DNA of 64,000 bases from Methylibium sp965279545 (GCF_965279545.1 NZ_OZ257250.1:3038001-3102000), one strand, 5' to 3'; shown: positions 48,723 to 57,198, numbered from the stretch's first letter. Numbers and translations: made by a program. Notes: generated by a model not told the origin, from the sequence alone.

Positions 48723-49556
48723 TCATCGGCGCAACAGCCGCAAGCCGTTGGCCACGACAAGCAGGCTGGCACCCATGTCGGCGAACACCGCCATCCACAT
48801 CGTCGCGCTGCCGAACACCGCGAGCACGAGGAACACGGCCTTGATGCCCAGAGCGAGAACGATGTTCTGCCAGAGAACCGAATGTGTGTCGCGCGATAGC
48901 CGGATCGTCGTGGCCACGCGGCGCGGGTCGTCGGTCATGATGACCACGTCGGCCGCTTCCATCGCCACGTCGGTGCCGACACCGCCCATTGCGAAGCCGA
49001 TGTCGGACTGCGCGAGGACATGACCGTCTGAAGCAAGCAGCGTTACCGTGCGCCCTGCTGTCTCATGCTCGGCGAGCTTGGCCTCCAGTTCGGTGTTGCA
49101 CAGCCCACGATCGTGAATCAACCGGTGATTGCCCAAGGTGTAGGGCGCGCCGTCCACGCGGCCCTGGACTCCGCGCCCGACCAGGGCTTCGAAGTCGGCC
49201 ACTTCCAGGCGCTGGCCCGGAAGCCCCTCGGCGATGGCTTTGGAGACCGGGTGGTCGGATCGGGCCGCGAGGCTCGCGCCGATGGCCACCGGGTCGGAGT
49301 TGGACAGTGCTTCCCAGTGCACGAGGCGGGGCTTGCCTTCCGTGATGGCGCCGGTCTTGTCGAGCGCGACAGCCTTGATGAGCCGGGCCTGCTCCAGGAA
49401 GGTGCCGCCCTTGATGAGGATGCCCTTGCGCGCGGCAGCCGCCAGGCCGCTGACGATGGTGACCGGCGTCAAGATGACCACCGCACCCGGCTGGCTGCAC
49501 AGCCTCACCGCCTCACGCTTGAACTCGGCCGTGAAGCGCCTTCTCGTGTTCCCCAT
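48723..49556 (-). pseudogene. Chimeric fragment of a Cd/Pb/Zn P-type ATPase (CadA/PbrA-like)
   Basis: 277-codon open frame, but not a working ATPase. Residues 1-24 (MGNTRRRFTAEFKREAVRLC...) are the start of an IS3 orfA. From about residue 27 it becomes CadA-like just after where CPC should be (LTPVTIVSGLAAAARKGILIKGG). The phosphorylation motif is D66-KTGA instead of DKTGT. Around residue 183 sequence jumps from LASDGHVLAQ to SDIGFAMGGVGTD, losing the TGD and GDGIND parts of the P domain. The last helices are normal. The transport site and half the catalytic domain are missing. Confidence 0.85.
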
Positions 49557-49614
49557 GGCTCTCTCCTGTCCACATCATGTCATCCGACGTGTCCGGAAAA
49601 CCGGGGGAAGCCCA
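49484..49614 (-). mobile_element. IS3-family left end and orfA start
   Basis: TGGGCTTCCCCCGG reading leftward from 49614 is an IS3-type terminal sequence, followed by the orfA start MGNTRRRFTAEFKREAVRL. It is fused in frame at about 49484 to the ATPase fragment, so the element was itself truncated by the rearrangement. It differs from the IS3 scar at 22169-22362. Confidence 0.7.
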
Positions 49615-49652
49615 ACCTGATCCGAACGCTCCTGGCGCGAGACACTTCATGC

Positions 49653-50378
49653 ATGGCGATCACCGAAGCCCAGTTCGCGCAGATCGAGCACTGCCTACCC
49701 CTGCAGCGCGGCAACGTCAGCCTGTCCAACCTGAGCGTGCTGAACGCGATCCTGTACGTGGCCGAGCATGGCTGCAAGTGGCGCGGCCTGCCCGAGCGCT
49801 TCGGCAACTGGCACACCATCTACACGCGCATGAACCGTTGGTCCAAGAGCGGCGTGTTGGATCGGGTGTTCGAGGAATTGCAGCAGGCCCAGGTTGTGCG
49901 CATCAAGATCGAGGCCGTGTCACTGGACGGCACCATCGTCAAGGTGCATCCGGACGGCACCGGGGCGCTAAAAAAAGCGGCCCGCAATCCATCGGCAAGT
50001 CCAGCGGCGGGTGGACCACCAAGATTCATATGGTTGCCGCGGATGCTCGAACGGCCGTGACGTTCTCGCTGTCGCCAGGCCAAGCCGGCGATGCGCCGGA
50101 GGGCCGCGCCTTGCTCGAGCGGTTGGGGCCGCCGGATCGACCGCTGCACCTGCTGGTGGACAAGGCCTACGAAGGCAACGAGACGCGCCAACTCGCACTC
50201 GATCTGGGCTTCATCCCCGTCGTTGCGCCCCTGAGAACACGCATCTCGCCCCCGGGAGTACGACCGCGAGATGTACAAGCGCCGCAACGAGGTCGAACGA
50301 CTCTTCCGCCGCCTCAAAGGCTTCCGTCGAATCTTCTCTCGGTTCGAGAAACTCGACGTGATGTTCGTCGGCTTCATC
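49653..50378 (+). pseudogene. IS5-family transposase, disrupted
   Basis: DDE transposase of the two-frame IS5/IS427 type. Orf A (49653-50060; MAITEAQFAQIEHCLPLQRGN) reads to A7 at 49970-49976, where a -1 shift continues into SGPQSIGKSSGGWTTKIHMVAADA; such shifts are programmed in this group. A second, unscheduled shift near 50245-50262 is needed to reach EYDREMYKRRNEVERLFRRLKG with the catalytic E. The 3' end stops at VMFVGF, where CadR-like sequence begins; no right terminal repeat was found. Inactive. Confidence 0.8.
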
Positions 50379-50567
50379 CGCCAGTGCCGAAACCTCGACA
50401 TGACGCTCGACGAAGTGCGAGTGCTGCTTCGTTTTAGGGACGCCCCGAAGGCCGACTGCGGCGAGGTCAACACCTTGCTCGACGAGCACATCGGGCACGT
50501 GGCGCAACGAATCCGCGAACTGCGCAAGCCCGAACAGGAACTTCGTACCTTGCGTGCCCAGTGCGGC
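50379..50567 (+). pseudogene. 3' fragment of a CadR/PbrR-type MerR regulator
   Basis: Directly fused to the transposase frame, the codons read RQCRNLDMTLDEVRVLLRFRD..., ADCGEVNTLLDEHIGHVAQRI and LRTLRAQC, the dimerisation and metal-sensing part of Cd/Pb/Zn-responsive MerR proteins. The C-GEVN and LRxQC cysteines match sensor ligands. The DNA-binding half is missing, and the final cysteine-bearing tail is lost. In intact cad/pbr loci this gene is divergent from the ATPase, as the two remnants are here. Confidence 0.8.
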
Positions 50568-50669
50568 AAACCGCACAACGACTTAGCGACGATTCATTCG
50601 CGACCTGCGTTGGGGGTCTCCGTCCGTGCCGAGCGTGGGGGCCGGCGATCCGCGTGCGCCGCGGACCTT

Positions 50670-52451
50670 TCAATCCCGGGGGGCGTTCGCCATGGCGATG
50701 CGGGCCTTGGCCTCGGGGCTGCCGTCGACGTAGTACTTGTCGGCCCAGCGCCGCGTCGGCTGCAGGATCAGTCGCCACCTGCCCTTCGGCTTGCCGGCGT
50801 CTTTGATCGCGATCGCGCGGGCGCGGTAGTGCTCGTACAGCCGCATGAACTCGGCGAGGTACACCGCGGCAACGCGCTGGTCCTTGAGCTCGATGAGGTT
50901 CTCGTCGTTGTTGTGCTCGGAGTTCTCGCTCATGTTCGCGGACCCGGTGTAGATGACGGGCCTGTCGCCCTCGGCGTCGATGACCACGAACTTGTGGTGG
51001 ATCACGACAGCACCGAAGTCCTGCGCCTGGTCGCCGGGGAACACCGTCAACTCGGGCTCGAAGCCTTCAGGCACCGTGGCGGCCGAGAAATGCGCGCCGT
51101 CGATCACGTCCTTGTTGCTGCGCGAGCGGTGGAACAGGTCCATGTTCGCCAGCGCGGCGGCATCGATGTCCTTGCCTTCGGCGTGCGCCTGTGCCGCCGC
51201 CTTCGCCGACTTCTCGCTGATGCTGTTGACGATGCCGAACATCATCAGCCCCCGGTCCCCCGCGGCGAAGCAGGCGTCCCGCAGCTTCTTGTCGGTGGGC
51301 GTGAAGATGCAGAACAGCACGGAATGCTTGGCCCGGCGTATGGCCTCGACGACGGTGTCGATCTGCTGCCGCTGGGCCGCCGGCTCGGGCGAAAAGCTCA
51401 CCCGGATCTTCGCCGACCCCAGCTGCATCGCGCGCGACCACCCGGGGGTCAACTTCGCGGTGTCCGACTTCTTCGGGTTGCCGGCGATCGCCGCGGCACG
51501 GTCGCTGTACAGCTTGGCCAGCGCGGCCGAATCGAAACTGTGCAGGAGGTTCGCCTGCGTGGTCAGGCCGCCGGTCGTGAAGTTCGCCGAGCCCATCAGC
51601 ACGCGTCGCGGCTTGCCGCCGCCCTGCGGTCCATCGGTCACGATGAACTTGTTGTGCATGATGCTCGTCTTGTCGCGCGGCGAGAACGCGATGAGGCTCC
51701 CCAGTTGGTCGACGACCTCCTGGTTCGGGGACGGCCGCTGCGGCTGGGTCTTCGTCTTCGCGATCTTGTGCGAGTCATAGACCAGCGCGACGCTCTTCGG
51801 CGGGTGCGCCTCGGCGAAGGCCTGCAGCTGCGGTATCGCCCACAGCCTGTCGGTCAGGTGGTAGGTCGCCCCGACCGCCCGGGTGGCGCCCGCCAGGATC
51901 TCGCCGAAGACCTGGTGGATGTCGTTCGCGAGCCACTCGCGCAGCACCAGGGCCTTGGCCGGCGGGGGCGCCTTGTCGGGCGCCAGACCCAGTGCGCGGA
52001 GCTTGCGCGTGAAGGCCTGCGAGCTGAGCACCGCGCGGTTGAACCAGGTGCCGATGCCGTCGACGGTGTGGTCGGGCAGGCTCACTGCGCACGTGCCGGC
52101 CTCGTCCTCGGCGAGTTGCGGACTCTGCGCGGTGCCGACGACCGGAAAGGCGGTGTAGACGAACTGACCGTTGCGGTCTTCGGCGTCGATGCGCGCGTCC
52201 CACCAGCAGAACTTCTGGATGGGCGCATCCTTCGACGCCGCATCGGGCCGCCCCTGCGGGACCGGGCCGTTGAACGTGACGCGGTTTGGCAGCCAGCTTT
52301 CGGCCGCCCGGGACCGGCCGTCTGCCGACCGGAACCCGGGCGCTCGCTTGATGGCGAACCCCAGGAAGTCTGCAGCGGTGGCGCCCTTGTCCCAATCGAG
52401 CGCGAGCAGCACCAGCGTCGGAGACAGATACGCCCGGATTTCAACGGCCAT
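50670..52451 (-). CDS. Phospholipase D-like domain protein
   Basis: 593 residues with two HKD motifs: HNKFIVTD (about residue 265) and HHKFVVID (about residue 500), each followed by a GSAN(F/M) element (MGSANFTTGG and TGSANMSEN), so a complete bipartite PLD active site. The first 200 residues match nothing I recognise. No signal peptide or membrane helix, so cytoplasmic. The substrate could be phospholipid or nucleic acid; PLD folds serve nucleases too. AAGGAG eight bases upstream supports the start. Confidence 0.85.
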   Translation of the reverse strand: MAVEIRAYLSPTLVLLALDWDKGATAADFLGFAIKRAPGFRSADGRSRAAESWLPNRVTFNGPVPQGRPDAASKDAPIQKFCWWDARIDAEDRNGQFVYTAFPVVGTAQSPQLAEDEAGTCAVSLPDHTVDGIGTWFNRAVLSSQAFTRKLRALGLAPDKAPPPAKALVLREWLANDIHQVFGEILAGATRAVGATYHLTDRLWAIPQLQAFAEAHPPKSVALVYDSHKIAKTKTQPQRPSPNQEVVDQLGSLIAFSPRDKTSIMHNKFIVTDGPQGGGKPRRVLMGSANFTTGGLTTQANLLHSFDSAALAKLYSDRAAAIAGNPKKSDTAKLTPGWSRAMQLGSAKIRVSFSPEPAAQRQQIDTVVEAIRRAKHSVLFCIFTPTDKKLRDACFAAGDRGLMMFGIVNSISEKSAKAAAQAHAEGKDIDAAALANMDLFHRSRSNKDVIDGAHFSAATVPEGFEPELTVFPGDQAQDFGAVVIHHKFVVIDAEGDRPVIYTGSANMSENSEHNNDENLIELKDQRVAAVYLAEFMRLYEHYRARAIAIKDAGKPKGRWRLILQPTRRWADKYYVDGSPEAKARIAMANAPRD

Positions 52452-52575
52452 GAGTCGGTCTCCTTGCGCGAAACGCGCTCACGCAGTGTAGTTCTGGGGT
52501 TTGCGCAGCACTGCAGGAACGTGGCCCTGACAAGCTAGGGGCATGCGGGGCCGGTCGGGTCGGCGGCCGGCATGA

Positions 52576-52594
52576 AACCCGCCGTTCGGCGGCC
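52576..52594 (-). terminator. Possible terminator after the DUF2845 gene
   Basis: Minus strand CCGCC-GAAC-GGCGG followed by GTTTC, with a second hairpin (GGCGGC-GAGG-GCCGCC) at the gene end. The T run is short, so function is uncertain. Confidence 0.4.
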
Positions 52595-52602
52595 CTCGCC
52601 GC

Positions 52603-52947
52603 CTACCGAGGGGTGCTTGCGTAGGTGATGGACTGGACCAGGCCGGAACGGAACCGCACCGTGGCCATCAGGTTCCCGGGGCCGCGGTCGTAGAGCCACT
52701 CCTCGACCGGCTGGCAAGGGACGTAGGCGCTCGCGAAGGGCTCGGGCACGGGCTGCAGCGATTGCGAGTAGAAGACCGGCGCGCAGAAGCTCTCTTTGAG
52801 CAGCGGTTGACCGCACTTGTAGAGGACCGACAGCTGCGAGTCGCCTTCCGAGGCGCTGCGGCCGTTGCAACGCAGCGACTCCGCGTTCACGGACGATGCC
52901 TGCATCGCAATGAAAACGGCGAGCAAAGCGCCGAAAGGGATGTTCAT
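52603..52947 (-). CDS. DUF2845 domain secreted protein
   Basis: 114 residues. Signal peptide ends SSVNAES; the mature chain begins LRCNGRSASEGDSQLSVLYKCGQP and ends CQPVEEWLYDRGPGNLMATVRFRSGLVQSI, the characteristic DUF2845 pattern with several cysteines likely in disulfides. Function of the family is unknown; periplasmic. Start ATG 52947 gives the family length; the longer open frame upstream is spurious. Confidence 0.8.
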   Translation of the reverse strand: MNIPFGALLAVFIAMQASSVNAESLRCNGRSASEGDSQLSVLYKCGQPLLKESFCAPVFYSQSLQPVPEPFASAYVPCQPVEEWLYDRGPGNLMATVRFRSGLVQSITYASTPR

Positions 52948-53017
52948 GTGCGGCTCCACCGACAGTGCCCTGCGCGAATTGTGCTCCCTGGAAACCACCG
53001 TGCGGCGGGGCCGGGCG

Positions 53018-53202
53018 TCAGCCCCGGTGCTCGCCCGGCGTCTCGGCGGTGACGACGAATGCCCTGGCGCGCACCGGGTCGATGGGCCGGAGCTCGAAGA
53101 GCAGGCCACAGGCCAGACGCGGGTTCCCTGACCGACTACGTCCTCGCCCCACTGCCCGCGGGAAATGACGAGGTATTCGGACAGTGAGGTCTCGGGTTTC
53201 AT
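53018..53202 (-). pseudogene. Probable remnant of a YCII-like gene
   Basis: From ATG 53202 the frame reads MKPETSLSEYLVISRGQW, like the start of YCII-related proteins. Further on, another frame reads LFELRPIDPVRARAFVVTAETPGEHRG and stops at 53018. The 185 bp are not a multiple of three and are about half the usual gene, consistent with an internal deletion plus frameshift. Assignment is from recognition of short stretches only. Confidence 0.4.
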
Positions 53203-53218
53203 GGCCCGCTTCTGTCGT

Positions 53219-53653
53219 TCAGAAAACGCTGCCCAACCACTCGCAAACCTTCTGCGCCGAGAACCCCTCTTTCCATACGTAGCCGCCGACGATGGCGAAA
53301 ACGAGCGACGAGAGAGAACCGAGCATTCCCAGATAGGCCCGGGACATGTCGACCTTGCTGCCATCGGAGAACATCTTGTAGTGGACCTGCCCCTTGATGG
53401 CCACCCAACCCACTGCGGCCTGCGCAATGCCATTCGTGCCCAGCAAGCCGATGAGGAGGGTGAAGAAGAATCGCTCTGCAACGCCCGTCAGGAACCCGGT
53501 GTAGAAGAACTCGCGCGACAAGAGTTTCTCGGCTTTCGCGGCGGTAGCGCTGCGAAATACGAGGAAGCAGAGGAAAGACCCGAGGATTCCGGCAAAGCCG
53601 GACACGACGACGAGCCCGAATGCCCACGGCGTATCAAGAAGCATGTGTCGCAT
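53219..53653 (-). CDS. Four-helix membrane protein of unknown function
   Basis: 144 residues from ATG 53653 (AGGAG about 7 bases upstream). Four hydrophobic segments (about 11-33, 48-70, 73-90 and 110-130) are separated by short polar loops; LSREFFYTGFLTGVAERFFFTLLIGLLGTNG is the most distinctive stretch. No known domain. Single-gene spacing on both sides suggests independent expression. Confidence 0.65.
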   Translation of the reverse strand: MRHMLLDTPWAFGLVVVSGFAGILGSFLCFLVFRSATAAKAEKLLSREFFYTGFLTGVAERFFFTLLIGLLGTNGIAQAAVGWVAIKGQVHYKMFSDGSKVDMSRAYLGMLGSLSSLVFAIVGGYVWKEGFSAQKVCEWLGSVF

Positions 53654-53805
53654 TTGATGGCTCCTGAGGTAGGTGACGTGACGCGTGCGGGAACAGGGCG
53701 GGAGTGTAGAAGCGGCGCCGGTTCTTGACGACCACGGCCGCAGGCACCCGGGCGCGCCCTCGAGCTCGGCGACGTTGCCTCGCATTGGACGCCAGGAAGG
53801 CTCGC

Positions 53806-54285
53806 TCAGTAGGCCGATCCATCCCTGTGGGTGAACCGCCACGTGCCCTGCACCATGCTGGCTTTGAGATCATCGTCCGGGTACGTGCCCTCGTCGCCAG
53901 GCGTGCGGTCACCGACTTCGAGGTAGACGACGTCTTCGGACGTCTCGTTGAGCAGGTGATGGCCGTTGCCCGTGCCTGCCTTGAAGCCTGCACACATGCC
54001 CGGCGAAAGCCGGGTCTTGCCTTCGTCGGTTTGAAGCGTCGGGCTCCCCTGCAGGACATAGATGAACTCGTCTTGCCTGGAGTGGGCGTGCCGAAGCGCA
54101 GAGACCGCGCCGGGCGCCAGGCGAGTGAGATTGACGCCGAAGTTCGTGAGGCCGAACAAGTCTCCGAGCGCGCGCTTCTCCCGGCCCTTCATGCGCGAGG
54201 CAAACGGCTCGGGGTAGTTGGACGGCTTCGTGCGCGGCGGCACGTCGGTTGCGAGGACGGCAATGGGGTTCGTCGAGGCGGCCAT
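53806..54285 (-). CDS. Cupin-domain protein
   Basis: 159 residues with a single conserved beta-barrel cupin. Motif 1 is ALRHAHSRQDEFIYVLQG (two His and Glu metal ligands), motif 2 is GNGHHLLNETSEDVVYLEVG (fourth His). Similar proteins are annotated as small-molecule metalloenzymes or transcription-linked cupins, with the role unknown. It starts 45 bp after the HugZ-like gene, with a G/C homopolymer tract in between. Confidence 0.85.
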   Translation of the reverse strand: MAASTNPIAVLATDVPPRTKPSNYPEPFASRMKGREKRALGDLFGLTNFGVNLTRLAPGAVSALRHAHSRQDEFIYVLQGSPTLQTDEGKTRLSPGMCAGFKAGTGNGHHLLNETSEDVVYLEVGDRTPGDEGTYPDDDLKASMVQGTWRFTHRDGSAY

Positions 54286-54300
54286 GGATTGCTGCGAGGT

Positions 54301-54323
54301 GGGGGGGGTGGGGGAGGGGGGGC
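54301..54323. other. Guanine-tract (G-quadruplex-like) spacer
   Basis: Plus strand carries G8-T-G5-A-G7 between the HugZ-like stop and the cupin start. On the coding (minus) strand it is a C-rich tract about 16 bases upstream of the cupin ATG. Long homopolymers are also length-variable. Confidence 0.8.
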
Positions 54324-54330
54324 GGCGTTC

Positions 54331-54810
54331 TCACGCCCCGGCGGCCATGATGGCCACGAAGCGCTCGGCCGTCACGGAGCCGGCCTGCGCGAAGCCGCCG
54401 ACGAACCGGGCGGAGCGAACCCCGATGACGAAGAGCGAGAAATCGGCAAAGCCGAACATCGGCTCGCTCTCGGGGAAGCGCGCCAGGTAGGCCTGCCTTG
54501 CCTCCGTGTACTCCGCGGCATCGTTCAGGCATTGCCGCGCCCGGCCTTGAAGGCTGACACGGGGGAGCGCCTGCACGGGCAGGCCGGGTGCGGGCGAGGC
54601 CAGCACGAGCAGGCCGACCGCAGGATTCGCGAGCATGTCCTTCGTGTGCGTTGCCAACCGGCTGACATGGATGACGACACCCTGGCCCGCCGGAAGGAGC
54701 GCAAAGGGAACCATGGAGGCGGCCGGTTCGCCGTTGTGCAAGGTCGCCAGCGAGGCGACCGGCTGGGTCTCGAGCAGCGCCTTGAGTGCGTGGGCTTGGG
54801 ATGGGTCCAT
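54331..54810 (-). CDS. HugZ-like pyridoxamine 5'-phosphate oxidase fold protein
   Basis: 159 residues with the split-barrel FMN-binding fold: VASLATLHNGEPAASMVPFALL, HVSRLATHTKDMLANPAVGLLVL and FADFSLFVIGVRSARFVGGFAQAGSV match HugZ/PPOX-type proteins, some of which degrade haem. It lacks the C-terminal HugZ extension, so haem use is not established. It is upstream of the cupin in the same direction. Confidence 0.8.
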   Translation of the reverse strand: MDPSQAHALKALLETQPVASLATLHNGEPAASMVPFALLPAGQGVVIHVSRLATHTKDMLANPAVGLLVLASPAPGLPVQALPRVSLQGRARQCLNDAAEYTEARQAYLARFPESEPMFGFADFSLFVIGVRSARFVGGFAQAGSVTAERFVAIMAAGA

Positions 54811-54891
54811 GAGGGAGCGGCTCGGCCGGCGTCGTGCGGGTGTTCTGGTGCGGCCATGCCAACGCTGGACAGGGCCTGCACCGGCAGCGCC

Positions 54892-55161
54892 TCAGCTGTT
54901 TAGAAAGTAGATGTCCGGCTTGTCGACCACGCCGACTTCCTGCATCTTCTCGCGCAGATCTGCCGACGTGGCGAATGCCTTCGCACGGTCGGGATCCTGC
55001 GCCTCGAAGAGGGCAACAACCTCGTTGGGATCTTCGGCACCGCGCAGCAGGTACTTCTCCGTGAGGCCTGCCTCGGTCCGCTTGGGCCGGTGGGCGTCGT
55101 AGCCGGCCTTCCAGGTCTTGAAGTCCCTGACCTTGTGCCTGATGAGCATGTAACTGGCCAT
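54892..55161 (-). CDS. Antibiotic biosynthesis monooxygenase (ABM)-like protein
   Basis: 89 residues from ATG 55161, with AAGGAG seven bases before it. Dimeric alpha-beta ferredoxin-like ABM fold pattern: MLIRHKVRDFKTWKAGYDAHRP...YLLRGAEDPNEVVALFEAQDPDRAKAFATS. Many such proteins have no known substrate. Probably a stand-alone gene; the open frame upstream includes unrelated sequence. Confidence 0.8.
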   Translation of the reverse strand: MASYMLIRHKVRDFKTWKAGYDAHRPKRTEAGLTEKYLLRGAEDPNEVVALFEAQDPDRAKAFATSADLREKMQEVGVVDKPDIYFLNS

Positions 55162-55235
55162 GAGTTGCTCCTTGTCCAGGGCGTCAGCGGGGCCGTCGCG
55201 TTGAGGCATCGCTGACAAATGCCCAACGGAGAAGC

Positions 55236-55310
55236 GATCTCGCACTCGACCGCCTCAGGGTAGCTTGACTCGATTCCCGCGAGCAATTGTGAGCCGATGC
55301 CCGTGCCTTG
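55236..55310 (-). pseudogene. Possible GNAT acetyltransferase fragment
   Basis: A short open stretch reads QGTGIGSQLLAGIESSYPEAVECE, like the acetyl-CoA loop (Q/R-x-x-G-x-G/A) and following helix of GNAT enzymes, without the rest of the domain. Only about 25 codons, so tentative. Confidence 0.25.
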
Positions 55311-55387
55311 GGCACGGCGGCCGTCATCTCTCGGGGTGCGCTCAGCGGACCGGTCGCACTCGCGCGCCGCAGCGCTTCGCGGCGCCT

Positions 55388-55855
55388 TCAGCCCAGCCGC
55401 CCCTGCACCTGCCACTCCCGCAGCGTGCGCAGCATGTCGCGGTCGAGCTCGAGCCAGGCCTGCTGGCGGTAGCCCTGCAGTGCCTTGTCGTCGGCCGAGG
55501 CCGGGCCGTCGGTCTCGTAGACGAAGCGCAGGAACAGCGCGCCGGCGCTGGGCTCCTCGATCGTCACCGTCAGCCGCACCGGTGCGGCACCCTCGTGCGG
55601 CTCCGGCGTGAAGACGACGCGCCGCTCGGGCTCGAGCTGCACCGTGTCGTCGAAGCGCAAGGCGCCGAAGTGGATGCTGCGGCGGCGTTCGCCGGCATGC
55701 GCGCCGAGCCGGGCTTCGCAGCGGTCGGGGCCGAGGGGAAACTGCTGCGGCGATTCGACGCGCACCAGCAGGCCGCGCCACAACTCGGCACGGCTCATCG
55801 GCGGCACGCGCGGGTCGGCGGGATCGGTGACCTGGAGCAGGTGTTCGTAGCGCAT
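55388..55855 (-). CDS. AtaL-like/DUF1857 START-fold protein
   Basis: 155 residues in the SRPBCC (START-like) superfamily: MRYEHLLQVTDP...MSRAELWRGLLVRVESPQQF..., FDDTVQLEPERRVVFTP..., LRFVYETDGP and a C-terminal amphipathic helix, the pattern of DUF1857 (AtaL-like). These have a hydrophobic ligand pocket but no defined reaction. 51 bp downstream of the MFS transporter gene and maybe co-transcribed. Confidence 0.78.
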   Translation of the reverse strand: MRYEHLLQVTDPADPRVPPMSRAELWRGLLVRVESPQQFPLGPDRCEARLGAHAGERRRSIHFGALRFDDTVQLEPERRVVFTPEPHEGAAPVRLTVTIEEPSAGALFLRFVYETDGPASADDKALQGYRQQAWLELDRDMLRTLREWQVQGRLG

Positions 55856-55906
55856 GGCGGGCGGGCTGTGGGGGCGATCAGGGCCGCATGATGCCTGCAG
55901 CCGGCC

Positions 55907-57124
55907 TCAGTCCGCGGCCGGCGCCGGCCACCGCTTCACCCACAGCCATGAGACGAGGCCGATGCTCATCAGGCCCATCGACGTGATCGCCAGCGCCAGC
56001 GTCGAGTGCATGACCAGCGGCGCGATCAGCCCCGCCACCAGCGCATTCGCACTGGCCGCGAGGAAGGACTGCATCGACGAGGCCATGCCGCGCCGCTCGG
56101 GCACCAGGTCCAGCACCATCAGCGTGATCACCGGCACCATCAGCGCCCAGCCGAACGAGAACAGCGAGATCAGCGGCAGCGCCCACCAGGCCTGCGCCGG
56201 CAGCAGCGCGTTGGCGATCACGTTGACGACCGACACCGACACCATGATGCGAAAGCCGCGGCGGATCTGGCGCTGCGCCGGCAGCTTGCCGGCGAGCCGC
56301 CCGCTCCACCAGGCGCCGCCCATGATGCCGCCGATGGTGAACAGGAAGAACCAGAAGAACTGCTGCGGCGGCAGGCCGAGGTGGTTGCCGACGAACACCG
56401 GCGCCGACAGCACGTAGAGGAACATGCCGTTGAACGGGATGCCGCTGGCCAGCGCCAGCAGCACGAAGCGCCCGCTCGAGCCCATCTGCCAGTAGCCGCG
56501 CAGCAGGTGGCGCACGTTGAAGGGCTGCCGGGCATCGACATGCAGGGTTTCCGGCAGCAGCTTCCAGTTGGCCAGCCACAGCGCGGCGCCCACCGCGGTG
56601 AGGAACCAGAAGATCGCATGCCAGCCGGCGTGCACGAACAGGAAGCCGCCGATGATGGGCGCGATGGCCGGCGCGGCGCCGAAGAAGATCGTGACCTGCG
56701 ACATCACGCGCTGCGCGTCGGCGGGCGGGAACATGTCGCGGATCACCGCGCGCGAGACCACGATGCCCGCCCCGGTCGACAGGCCCTGCAGCAGCCGGAA
56801 GAACACCAACTGGCCGATCGTCTGCGACAGCGCACAGCCGGCCGACGCGACCGCGAACACCGCCACGCCCCACAGCACCACCGGGCGGCGGCCGAAGCTG
56901 TCGGACAGCGCGCCGTGGAACAGGCTCATCACCGCGAAGCCGATCAGGTAGACCGACAGCGTCTGCTGCATCTGCAGCGGCGTCGCGTCGACCGAGGCGG
57001 CGATGCCGGTGAAGGCCGGCAGGTAGGTGTCGATCGCGAACGGCCCGAGCATGCCCAGGCAGGCGAGCAGCACGGACAGGGCCCACATCGGGGCGCGCCA
57101 GAGGGTGTGGGCGTCGGGGTTCAT
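55907..57124 (-). CDS. Bcr/CflA family multidrug MFS exporter
   Basis: 405 residues, twelve helices. Signature elements: GPFAIDTYLPAFTGIAA at helix 1, GALSDSFGRRPVVLWG (loop 2-3 motif A), and the FFRLLQGLSTGAGIVVSRAVIRD segment with motif C-like glycines. Drug/H+ antiporter of the bicyclomycin-resistance type. ATG 57124 is chosen over an open frame starting at 57307, which would run into the RNase P RNA gene. Confidence 0.92.
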   Translation of the reverse strand: MNPDAHTLWRAPMWALSVLLACLGMLGPFAIDTYLPAFTGIAASVDATPLQMQQTLSVYLIGFAVMSLFHGALSDSFGRRPVVLWGVAVFAVASAGCALSQTIGQLVFFRLLQGLSTGAGIVVSRAVIRDMFPPADAQRVMSQVTIFFGAAPAIAPIIGGFLFVHAGWHAIFWFLTAVGAALWLANWKLLPETLHVDARQPFNVRHLLRGYWQMGSSGRFVLLALASGIPFNGMFLYVLSAPVFVGNHLGLPPQQFFWFFLFTIGGIMGGAWWSGRLAGKLPAQRQIRRGFRIMVSVSVVNVIANALLPAQAWWALPLISLFSFGWALMVPVITLMVLDLVPERRGMASSMQSFLAASANALVAGLIAPLVMHSTLALAITSMGLMSIGLVSWLWVKRWPAPAAD

Positions 57125-57157
57125 CGGATCCAGTGTGTCGCGGCGGGCGCCGCAGCG

Positions 57158-57190
57158 AAACGCGCCGAACCCCAGGGGTGCGGCGCGTCG
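57158..57190 (-). terminator. Intrinsic terminator of rnpB
   Basis: Minus strand ACGCGCCG (57188-57181) pairs with CGGCGCGT (57167-57160), with an inner ACCCC/GGGGT pairing, followed by TTTCG. It lies about 10 bp past the RNase P RNA 3' end. Confidence 0.8.
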
Positions 57191-57198
57191 AAATAAGT

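Noticed and set aside
48581..48772. Small ORF ending GAYCPCAALVVVVAG
   Set aside because: CPCAL recalls a P-ATPase site, but there is no flanking helix pattern or continuity with the ATPase fragment, and no ribosome site; too weak to annotate.
49970..49976. A7 run in the IS5 transposase as a disabling mutation
   Set aside because: A -1 shift at such a run is the normal expression mode of this IS group; the inactivating lesion is the later indel near 50250 and the missing 3' end.
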